A stretch of DNA of 64,000 bases, taken from contig OY978530.1 in assembly GCA_963854835.1 (NCBI GenBank), positions 24,213,937-24,277,936 on the forward strand, written 5' to 3'. Both the position numbers and the translations under genes were made by a program. The DNA is from Megamerina dolium. Its lineage: Eukaryota > Arthropoda > Insecta > Diptera > Megamerinidae. Below are positions 21,878-32,100 of the stretch, piece by piece (the first letter of the stretch is position 1; every line of letters starts with the position of its first letter). The notes beneath the pieces were generated by a model. The model was not told where the DNA came from, ran no database searches, and worked only from the letters and a program-made list of their open reading frames with translations.

Positions 21878-22920
21878 TTAACATGTACTTGAAAAGCAAA
21901 ACGTATGTGACGTTAGTTGGTCAACATAAATAGCATTGGTTAAAATTAAAGATTTTAAAAATTCTTTTATTAAATAAACAAGAAATAAATTTATGAAAGT
22001 ATGAAATATAAAGTTCTTAAGTTTGTTTGTAACGAATAATAAAAGCGATCGTCTTCTCAGAGTGAATTTTGCGGATGAATTTTTTGCAGCTAGAACAACT
22101 ATTGCTGTATTTTGTGCTATTAGATTGATTTGGGTGCTTTGGCACAAAGGCAGGGTAATTTTGAGCGATATTTCCTGAGTAATAAGGTAATTTCCAAGCT
22201 CCTCTAAGAATGTACGATGTTTAAATTTTGTATTATTATTCCATTCAGTGTTTAAATCCCTAAAAATTAAAAAAGAATTGTACGCACTTATGTCTAACAT
22301 ATTGTAAAAGAAAGCTTGCGGCAAACGATTTATTTTACGCTTGCAAGTGTATGTATTGATTTCTAGATCAAGTGTGTCAACCCGTGACCATCCATTGTGG
22401 TTTTATTGTTGATATTAAAGAAGAAGGGGAGTACTACTTCGAGAATTTTTAATTTTTGTAATTTCTACGGGTAGAAATGTTTTGTTCTTCCGGACCATCC
22501 CAGCTATGGTAATTTGACGTTTTAATAATTCAATCCCTAACTTCTGAGATGTAAAAAATTGTCACATGTGACATTGCGGCCTTTTAAATATTTTACAAGG
22601 TCTAGAACAACACGCTGTCACTGTTCTTTTTCAGGTTAAAATTTCAGTCCTTGCCTGTATATACCTGCAACGACCACGCAAAACTTACTTGGCTTTCACG
22701 CAACACCCAGATTTTAATGCCATATATTCCAGGCTTGGGATGTACTATGTGAATGTTTAACGTCCGCGAAATTTCACTAATTGCTCATCAACTGTGGTGC
22801 ATTCACCAGAATTGTACAACTTTTGTATATTTGCTTCCCAATGATTCCAAAAATATCTCTTGGGGCCAGATTATCGCAAGCTCGTCTTTTATTTTGATCA
22901 GATTTGTTGTCGAACTTTAA
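21878..22920 (-). pseudogene. piggyBac transposase fragment (PGBD-like)
   Basis: From 22920 downwards the minus strand reads NKRRACDNLAPRDIFG, CTTVDEQLVKFRGR (the conserved region holding a catalytic Asp), YIPSLEYMALK, then via further frames to PQAFFYNMLDISAYNSFLIF and FLEELGNYLITQEI (21878-22324). These are in the order of a piggyBac DDE domain. Several stops and frame changes occur between 22330 and 22780. Neither the N-terminal acidic region nor a C-terminal Cys domain is visible. The family normally excises precisely at TTAA; this copy is dead. It differs from the core-less element at 9893-11308. Confidence 0.8.
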
Positions 22921-23400
22921 GCTCGGGAGATATTTTGAGCTAAGAGCAAAAGCTTCTTACACTCGAAAACGCAAAGATGAAAGCAGAAGAACAGTTTCAA
23001 CATCTAGAGTAAAGAATCAAACAACGGCAACATCGAACCCAACTCAAAGTAGTGCAGCAACGGAAGACAACTCAATAGTAACAGAAGGCCAAGAAAACCA
23101 GAAACAACAATGGAAGATTACCAGTAGTGTCTTATTGGACATAAAACTTCACCAAGGTATAAAATAGTAGTACATCGTATTTGTAATTAACTATTAAGAA
23201 CTACTATTTATATTCTGATTTGTAAATTTAACAAATTTAACTAATTTTTAAAAGAAAACACTATCAATATTTCACATTGATAATTTTTTCTTAATCTAAG
23301 AGGGGAGGGATGTTGTGAGCCACAATTAGGCATCCCAATTTGTACCCAATTATACACATAGCATACATTATTATATTATATCAGGCATTTTTTTAGAGTG
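22921..23400 (+). repeat. 3' end of a gypsy-type element: basic tail, polypurine tract and start of an LTR
   Basis: A frame at 22904-23167 (basic, Ser/Thr/Gln-rich: RKRKDESRRTVSTSR…) resembles the low-complexity tail of a pol polyprotein. It is followed by the polypurine tract AGAGGGGAGGGA (about 23299-23310) and TGTTGTGAGCCACAATTAGG at 23311, the form of an LTR start. The LTR is cut off near 23400 by mariner sequence. Family assignment is inference. Confidence 0.5.
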
Positions 23401-23439
23401 AAGCAGTTTCCAATACGGATAAAACGTCTCAGCAGTTAT

Positions 23440-24010
23440 CAAATCTGGTAAGAAAGATGAAGAATAGTGCGTACTGAGGACAATATTGCTACTGTGTAGC
23501 GTAGTGTAGAGGAGGACCCAAATGAGTCAATTCGACACCGTGCGCAGCAATTGGAGTTGTGTCCATCCATTTTAAGGAAAATTATGCAAAAGCATCTTGG
23601 TTTACATCCCTAAAAGATCTAGTTAGCGCAAGAATGAACCCGCAAGATCATCAATCTCGCCGCTTGTTTGGCCAATGTGCTGAAAATTAACTGGAATAGA
23701 CGAGGCTCATTTTTAGCTCAAAGGGTATGTCGAATTGGAGTGAAGACAACCCACAAAAAATTCTTCAGACAGCATTACATCCACAAAAACTTACTGTGTG
23801 GTGCTGTTTATGGGTTGGTGGAAGACGGCGTTACAACATAATCTTTGGAAATGATCTTGTAAAGTATCTTGCGATGTATCTCCTATTGGACTGTGGATAT
23901 GTGAAAGGGCTGGTTTATGCTGATAAACCAACAACTTTAGATGAATTGAGAATCGACATTGAGCGAACTATTGCCGAGAATGGCCCCACTTGCTGAAAAT
24001 TTTTAAGTTG
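23440..24010 (+). pseudogene. DD41D mariner fragment, heavily decayed
   Basis: Readable pieces in order: RTEDNIATV, RSVEEDPNESIRHRAQQLEL and KIMQKHLGLHP (N-terminal half), then WSEDNPQKILQTALHPQKLTVWC and LVYADKPTTLDELRIDIERTI (C-terminal half, 23727-23993). The segment with the second and third catalytic Asp is deleted. Same family as 14587-16100 and 51895-52823. Confidence 0.8.
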
Positions 24011-24102
24011 AAATTAAAGTAACCTAAAATTGGGTTTCCAGATTACTCCCCGTTCGAGCCAGCCGCTGCTAAATTGGGTAAAATTATCCTGCCAAGTTTT
24101 AG

Positions 24103-24133
24103 TTCAGAATATTACATTTTGTAATATTCTGAA
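24103..24133. repeat. Perfect 14-bp stem hairpin
   Basis: TTCAGAATATTACA and its exact complement TGTAATATTCTGAA flank a TTT loop. It lies between the mariner fragment and the BEL pol fragment in otherwise featureless AT-rich sequence. Confidence 0.9.
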
Positions 24134-24229
24134 TAATTATAATATATAAAATATAATTACATTAAGTCTAACGGTGTATCTGGATACCTTCCAACGTGAA
24201 AGAAGTAAATCGATTCTGTATTGGTGCCT

Positions 24230-26380
24230 AGTTATTTCATTCCTCATGTTCTAAAACCAGACAGCACTATAACAAAATTTCGAGTAGTATTTGACGCCTC
24301 GGCCAAATCTACATCTGGTTATTCATTAACTGATTTGATGTACACGTCCAATTGTCCAAAGTGAATTATTCTCCATACTCCTTCGTTTCTATTTGCCACG
24401 CTTTGCTTTTAGCACTAACATTGATAAAATGTATCATCAAATACTAGTTCATCTAGAAGATCAGCGGTATCATATCATCATGTGGAGAAATCATCCAACA
24501 GCACCAATAGGCTATTATCAACTCAACACGGTAACCTGTGGGACATGAGCTGCACCATATCTACACCATAACATACCTACAATGTATTGCGATAGAAAAT
24601 GCTAATGATCTCCATTGGGAGCTCAGATTCTGGAGCACAATTTATACGATGGGCTATGGGGTTCAGACCATTTGATAACGGGTAACACAGCAAAACAGCA
24701 ACTCGTACACATTTTAATAAAACATGATTTCAGTTTGCGTAAATGGCGTGTAAATCATCCACAGCTCCTACAAAATATTCCTTGAGACGACCAAGAAGTG
24801 AAGTTAGACTTCACCAGCACAAACAACTATTCAATCAAAACATTGGGATTATTACGGCTACCAAATTCTGATCACTTTTGCTTTAAAGTAAGACTACATC
24901 CAGCAAAAGTAGTCACAAAGAGATCTATCACTTCAGATTTAGCAAGACTATTTGATCCATTGGGAATCGTTGCACCAGTCATAGTAACAGCCAGCCAGCT
25001 AGTTCGGGAACTTTGGTAATTAAAAATAAGTTGAGATAACGCTTTACCAGCTGAATTACATACACGATGGATAAAATTCAACAGCAACCTAAGTGATCTG
25101 GATGATTTATAACTTTCACATCACATCTTTAAAAGAGACATTTATAAAGGCAATTCAACTTCATATATTTTCAGACACATTTGAAAACGTATTTGGAGCT
25201 GAAGTATACCTTCGTTCAGAATTTAGGAACGGAAGGATAATAGTAAGGCTTCTTTTTGCTAAATCACGCGCATCTACACTCAAAAAACAATCCAGCTGAC
25301 ATTCTGTCGAGGGGACACAAACCACACAAGATGCGAAAAAGGAGTTAAGGCAAACGCAAATAGTGCTAACTCCCACCGAGCTAGAATAGGTTTTAATAAT
25401 GATTGTTAAAGCAATTCCTTGAGCGGTCAATTGTTCAAAATTGTGTAAAATGTACCAAGGCCAAACTATAACTATAAAATTTTGGCAACCTTCTTCAGCA
25501 AGAGTCACGCTAGCAAGACCATTCATCAATTCAGGCGTTGATTCCTGTGGACCATTTTGGGTTCGCTTTAAGGTCAAAGGAAAGAGACCACAAAAAGCCT
25601 ACATAGCAGTATTTTGTTGCCTTGCTACAAAAGGAGTTCATTTAGAGTTAGTCAACGATCTACCGACTGACGCTTTTCTTGGCGCATTACGACGTTTCAT
25701 AAGTCGAAGAGGTCATTTTCAAAATTTGTACTGTGACAACGCGACAACCTTTGTTGGTGCCAAAAATGAACTAGCAGAGCTTAATGATGCAGTTCATTCC
25801 AACAAATCACGAGATTCAATTATAAGGGAGTGCAGCAGAAGAGGCATAACTTTTCACTAATTAATTAATTAATTAATCATCGAAATTGAAGGAATCTTGA
25901 ATTGTAGACCCATCAGTCCGATTTCCGAAGAATCTAATGATTTAGCTGCATAAACTCATGGTCACTTTTTGATAGGAGTGCCACTCAATGCACAAATCAA
26001 TCCATTACGTAAAACAGAAAAAATTAGTCTTTTAACTAGATGAAAACTGGTTTATTTGTGCGAGCTCCAATAAAAAAGTAGATAGAAAAACAAACAGTCT
26101 AATATCCGCATTGGTGAAATGGTTATTCTCAAAGAAGACAATGCCCCACTTCAATGGCCTCTCGGACGGAAAATACGTACTTGTCAAGGCAACGATGGCT
26201 GAGAGAATAGTTGATGTCAAAACCGAAACAGGAATTCTAAAAAGTGCCACTTATCATCTTGCTTCATTACCTGTCAATATCGAAAACAACGCTGATCAAG
26301 GCCCAGAACAAGAATATATATCAAATATCTTGACATTGGTCCTAATACTGATGATCCTGTCAATAATAGTGGGCTCTCCA
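24230..26380 (+). pseudogene. BEL/Pao pol: RT, RNase H-linker and integrase, many stops
   Basis: Order along the plus strand: FIPHVLKPDSTITKFRVVFD and ASAKSTSGYSLTD (RT start, 24235-24330); pieces of the palm; LARLFDPLGIVAPVIVTASQ (24936-24995); an ILSRG-like segment near 25300; LTPTELE and a QNCVKCTKA zinc-like motif (25360-25460). The integrase follows with SGVDSCGPFW (first Asp), YCDNATTFVGAKNE (second Asp) and, after a stop, NCRPISPISE and LKEDNAPLQWPLGR. Catalytic signatures survive but the frame is broken many times. The same family supplies 45784-46410 and 47890-48140. Confidence 0.85.
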
Positions 26381-26499
26381 ATATAGGTCAATCGTTTTGG
26401 ATCACAACTTGGCAACCAATTTAAAGGCATAAAAAGAGCACCCATCTCACTACGATATACAGCCTTATTGGGTTAAGGCGGTGTCATTGTTCAACTCTG

Positions 26500-27860
26500 C
26501 GTCGACATTGTCAAGAAATGAAACGAACTGGTACCTGTAGTCAATTAAGTAACAATTTCGAACGACTACAGAACGAGTTGCGTTTGGATGTCAAGCAATT
26601 TACAGGCAGTCGTGTCAGAAGAGGGGCAATGAATTTTGTTGGTGGCATTGCACATTCATTATTTGGAGTGTTAGATCCAGAGTACTCCAAGAAAATGTCA
26701 AAAACGATAGTAAGTCTTAAGGAAAACGAATCCAACTGCTTACACCTGTTCAAAAATCATACATCCATCATCGATTGTACCATAAACATCACCAAGCAGG
26801 ACCAAATGATAGCTAAGAAAAATTTTGAGCAAATCAACAACCAACTCACTCAAATTTGGAACTAAATAAACTATGAAGATGAAGAATTGCATAAAGTAGA
26901 ACTAAAAAATAAATATGTGGCACTTAAAGCCCCTAAGGGTTCTTTGGCCGAGCTTCTTCTCCATTACTATTGTGCGTGATAAATTTTGGACAGTATTAGA
27001 AGAACCTATTTATTTTAGCAGGTTCCGAACGGCAGAACTCTTGCGACATCACTTTTTCTGAGCTTTATCATATAGTTCTTTTAGAAGCACAGTAGACCTA
27101 ATACAACTATTTAATGCTTTGTCCATGCAACTGACTCTATGATAATTATAACTGAACTTCAAAAGACACAGGCCGTCATACTGGATGTGCTTACAGACAC
27201 TCACTATGGCAAACTCCATCCATTGTTGTTAACTCCTGGTCAGCTACACACTGATATTGATCTTGAAATAATTCGACTGTATCTGCTAATATCTTTAGAA
27301 CTTATGGTAATGTGACACTAGAAGATCTATTGGAGTTATATAAATTAATGATGGTAAAGGGCGGACTCACTCAGAATCACATTGTGTTCAAAATACCATT
27401 ACCGCTTGTAGAACATGACCACTCTGAACTCCTCAGATTGGCTCCAATTCTAAATTGGGTGAACAAAATATATATATAAATATATAAATGTGCTTCCATT
27501 TTGGCCATAAATGCAATCCGTAAGCAGTATATTCTGTTTGACGATGAGAAATTAAACTCATGCTATCTCCTAAGGCAAGACTCTTATATATACTCTAACG
27601 TACAACTCCGATACGATTATGGCTCCGCAATATGTTCGTACGAGATTAGCCTCTTCAACAACAATATACGCTAGAATTGTAAATTAAGACGAATATATAA
27701 CAACGTATTCTGGACACCATTGTAACCATTGTATCACAAAAACCAATCGAAGTGTGTCCTCAAACAAATATTAACTTCTGTGCAAATACAGCAGTCAGTA
27801 TCAGCGACCTGACGATATCCTACACAAGGCTGGCAAAAATCTTGCAACTATCAAGGCTAG
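26500..27860 (+). pseudogene. Retroviral/baculovirus F-like envelope remnant downstream of BEL pol
   Basis: 26518-26865 is open and carries a basic RVRR motif followed by a small-hydrophobic stretch (GAMNFVGGIAHSLFG) and a predicted helical region. This is the pattern of the furin-type cleavage site and fusion peptide of insect errantivirus and baculovirus F-type envelope proteins. After a SINE insertion (26905-27067) the sequence continues with LHPLLLTPGQL-type helical sequence and later CEISLFNNN. Stops and frameshifts are frequent and no full membrane anchor is seen. Its position after the BEL integrase suggests an env-bearing BEL element. It cannot be functional as it stands. Confidence 0.65.
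26905..27067 (-). mobile_element. SINE fragment inserted in the env remnant
   Basis: Reverse complement of the distal SINE body: TGTGGCACTTAAAGCCCC (tail side, about 26916), GGCCGAGCTTCTTCTCCATT, GGTTCCGAACGGCAGAACTC and ACATCACTTTTTCTGAGCTT. The tRNA-like head is missing, so the copy is 5' truncated. No clear target-site duplication is visible. Confidence 0.82.
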
Positions 27861-27919
27861 GTTCCTTAGTGCATGAAGTAAATAAAAACATGCACGCAAT
27901 GCAAATGTAAAATTTCATC

Positions 27920-27982
27920 ATAGAGGTAATCACTTAACGCGCTGTCGAAAGGGGCTTTATAAGCAACGAATAGATGGTCTGT
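27920..27982 (-). mobile_element. Tiny RTE fragment
   Basis: About 60 bp matching the RTE RT region at 152-216: AGAGGTAATCACTTAACG, CTGTCGAAAGGGGCTTTATA and GAATAGATGGTCTGTGTC. It adjoins the (TA)n array. Confidence 0.75.
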
Positions 27983-28304
<322 letters not shown>

Positions 28305-28305
28305 A

Positions 28306-28630
28306 AATTGTAGGCTATGCTGAGGATATCTCTGTAGTGGTAACCGACAGGAACCTGGACCAACTGGAGGCTAAATGTATCGATGCGGCAGCAAGGGTCC
28401 AGCGATGGTTATACGAAGCGGTACTCGAATTGGTAGCATAAAAAACGGAGGCGGTTCTTATAACTGCGCGAAAAAGAAAGGAGCAGATGAAGCTGCGTAT
28501 CACAGGTACACAGGCACTACGACGAAGTGCACTGAGAGTCGCATATGCATACAGGACCGTATCCAAGGACGCAGTATGTGTAATGGCTGGAAAACTGCAG
28601 TACTAGTGCGGTCTAGTTCTTTACCGTCCC
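28306..28630 (+). pseudogene. R1-type LINE RT fragment
   Basis: Plus-strand reading gives [20 protein letters not shown], where the usual YADD active-site Asp pair is altered to AED, then [20 protein letters not shown], a stop, KTEAVLITARKRKEQ and ALRVAYAYRTVSKDAVCVMAG in the wrong order or after deletion. This is the palm/thumb region of R1-clade RT. It is opposite in orientation to the R1 pieces at 28650-28856 and 36490-37090. Confidence 0.78.
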
Positions 28631-28649
28631 TTGTAGCTTAGGGGCGCTG

Positions 28650-28856
28650 ATTTCCTAACTATCACGTTCACTTGCACGTTCCATCGCTCTCTGTCTCTCA
28701 AAGCATCGTAGCTTGGTCATTATTTTTGCTGCTGCCGCCTGTACAGATTTCCATTTTCCAGTCTTTTCACACATGCTGGGCACTATATTCGCCAACGTGA
28801 CGGATTCGATGAAGGCTTCACTGATATCCGTTCTCTCATTAATGAAGCGTAGACAG
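28650..28856 (-). pseudogene. R1-type LINE ORF2, extreme C-terminus (distal part)
   Basis: The minus strand reads LRFINERTDISEAFIESVTL, MCEKTGKWKSVQAAAAKIMT and a final Arg/Glu-rich end near 28655. This is the continuation of the R1 C-terminal domain found at 37090-36490, from which it is separated by the BEL element. The shared 5-bp GACAG at the junctions (28852-28856 and 36490-36494) shows that one R1 copy was split by the BEL insertion. Confidence 0.82.
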
Positions 28857-29132
28857 TGTTGAACAACAATAATTTTTGTTGTCGACAACGAAATTTACTG
28901 TCTCACACCAGCTGTGGTTTTTTAACAATTAAATTTAATATCATATTTCAATTTTATAAGAGCATACAAGTCAACGGTTTACACAGTTGTATCAATATGT
29001 ATGTACTAAATAGAGATGAATTCATAGTTACTCTATTGCAATAGTAATATAATATAATTCACAATAATAATATAATTAGATACTTAATAATAGAACTTCA
29101 TTATAACTTATATATAGGTATATGGCCAAACA
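28857..29132 (-). repeat. BEL 3' LTR
   Basis: In element orientation it starts TGTTTGGCCATATACC and ends TTGTTCAACA. It follows the polypurine tract ACGGGGCCGGGA (complement of 29133-29144). Same length and sequence as the 5' LTR at 36214-36489. Confidence 0.95.
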
Positions 29133-29172
29133 TCCCGGCCCCGTTGATATATTCATATATTAACAGCTGCCC

Positions 29173-32100
29173 TTATGGTAAAAGTGCTAATTTATGTATC
29201 GCACGTTTAATCGTTCCATTTTTCGTTTGAATATTGGCCACACGAACCATGCCATCTTTTCCAACAATGACATCTATTATTCTGCCTAGCAACCATTTCT
29301 GTGGAGGCAGGTTGTCTTCGTGAACAATAACCATTGAACCAACCTCTACGTTTTGTTGGGGCTTGAGCCATTTGGCCCTGGCTTGCAGCCCGAGGAGGTA
29401 ATCTCTGCGGAACACAGACCAAAATCGCCCTTTTAGATAGCAGATACGTTGCCATCGTTTTGAATACGTCAGAACTTCGTGTTCTATAGTAGGTTCGGGT
29501 ATGGCCTTTAAAGAGCACCCGATTAATAAATGCGCTGGCGTGAGCGCCTCTCCGTCGCTGGGATCTTCTGACATTGGAGCGATCGGCCTTGAATTTAAAA
29601 TGGCCTCTATTTCGACCAAGACGGTTGACAATTCCTCGATCGTTAGGTTGGCGTGCGCGACGGTGCGATAAAAAAGATTCTTCATGGATTTGACGGCCGC
29701 TTCCCACAGGCCTCCGAAATGAGGGGCGCGCGGCGGGATGAATTCGAAAGTCACGCCTCTCTCTGCTACGAAATTGAGTATTTTGTTCTGACTCTGCTCT
29801 CCGAAAAACACGTCGTTCAGCTCTTTCAGCTTTGCATTGGCTCCCACGAAATTTGTAGCGTTGTCGCACATAACCTTCTCTGGAAGACCTCTCCTTCCGA
29901 TGAACCTTTTAAAACAAGAAATGAAAGCGTTAGTGGACAAATCAGAAACAGCTTCGATGTGAACAGCCTTTGACGAAAAACAAACGAATATAGCTACATA
30001 TGTCTTATAAGGAGGTCTACCACGAATTCTATATGACGTGTATATCGGACCACAAAAATCTACTCCGGTTATCAAAAATGGTCGCACTGATAAAAGTCGG
30101 TCTCTAGGTAGATTCCCCATAATTTGTGTCATTAATCTAGGCTTGTACCTAAAACAATGTATGCAATTGCGAACTACATTACGAGCCACTTCTCTTGAAT
30201 TTATTGACCATATTTTCAGCCGCATTATACCAATTAGAGCTCGTGGACCTGCATGACAATTTGACAAATGCAAATGGGTGGCATACAGAGTTACGAATCG
30301 GGACTTAGGCATCAATAAAGGATGCTTAGTATCATAAGGTAGTGGGGCATTCAGTAATCTGCCACCAACACGCACTAAAGTAAATTTTCTACCATTTTCT
30401 TCAAATTCGTGCAGAAACGGATTTAATTGTTGGAGTTGTTTGCTTAATAACAATGAGCTTTTCATACATTTTATTTGTTCAGCGTATTCCTCATGCTGAA
30501 TTATTTCGATGACTTTGAAAAATGATAGCTCAAGTTCTTTTGCTGTAATTGGTTGTTCTGTATGCCCATTTTTGATCGGCTTTATAAATCGATAAACATA
30601 TGCAAGTGTTCGCAATATTTTCATGTACGTCGACGAATTTTCAATTATTTCGTAGATTATGTTACGTTCTTTTTCAACAACTAGTACGATCGCTTTAGAC
30701 TTGCGCATTTCTGACGATGACAATGTTTCTGCGGGCTCAAAGTGAGCATTTACCGGCCAATTATCTTCCTCCTCCATTAAAAATGTAGGACCATCAAACC
30801 ATATAGACTGGCATAGCTCATCGACATTGCAACTTCGCGATACAATATCCGCAGGGTTCTGAGCAGTTGGAACGTGCCTCCATGTAGCTTTATTCGCCAC
30901 TTCTTGAATGTCCGATACCCTATTCCCAACAAAAGTTGATAATGTGGATGGGTGCTTTTTAAGCCAGTATAACACAATTTCTGAATCGCTCCAAAAAATT
31001 ACCTTTTCTGCGTATGGCAATAAAATTGGCTCTATAATTTTCCACACTTTTGCTAACAAGTGAGCGGCACAAAGCTCAAGTCTTGGAAGAGTTTTAGTTT
31101 TAAGTGGAGCAACTTTCGACTTGGCTGTAAACAGTATGGACTTGTAATTACTACCACATTTGCTACGTATATATATACAACAACCATATGCACGCATAGA
31201 TGCATCAGCGAAACCGTGAATTTGAACTGTTGATAACGAAGAAATATTCACGTATCGAGGAACATGTATCTCTGGGATTTTTCGGAAGTTTTTTTTAAAG
31301 ATCTCCCAGCTTGTAGCCACCGACATTGGAACTGATTCATCCCAGTCTAACTTTAGCAACCACAATTCTTGCAGCAATATTTTTGCTTTTGTAATAACTG
31401 GGCATAGAAGCCCCAATGGGTCAAACAACCGGGAAGACACCGACAAAATATTGCGCTTAGTAGCCTTCAAAGTATCAAAATTTGCTACGAGATTAAAATT
31501 AAGCTTATCACTTTTCGGATGCCAAACTATACCTAGAGTTTTAGTGGTTTCGGTGTCGTTAAATGTGATTTCTTTTTTAACATTGTCGCTATTATTGAGA
31601 ACCTGGTGGTTAGAATACCATTTCGCCAACTTAAAGCCAGCTGAATCGAGAATTTTTGTTATATTATATTGAATGCTTTCAAGCTCCTCCAATGTTTCAG
31701 CACCTGACAATAAATCGTCCACATAGAAGTCCTCGTGTATAACCCTTGAAATCGCACGCATTTCTCTATTAATATTGCCAAGTTCATTTAAGCACCGAAT
31801 AGCCAAGAACGGTGCTGGTGCAGTGCCATATGTTATTGTGTTTAGTTTGTATATTTGTATAGGCATGTTTGGATGTTTCCGCCACAAAATAAGCTGAAAT
31901 TGTCGGTCTGCTTCATTGACTTGTACTTGTCTATACATTTTTGTAATATCTGCCGTAATGGCAAATTTACGACAACGAAATTTCAATAAATTTATATAGA
32001 GCTTTGGTTGAATAGTTGGGCCGACCATTAGAGTATCGTTCAATGAGATATTGGATGATGTTTTACATGAGGCATCAAACACAACTCGTAACTTGGTTGT

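Noticed and set aside
29653..29973. Frames antisense or shifted within the BEL polyprotein
   Set aside because: The 1735-aa minus frame explains the region completely; the overlapping frames, including 29207-29869 minus, are shadows.
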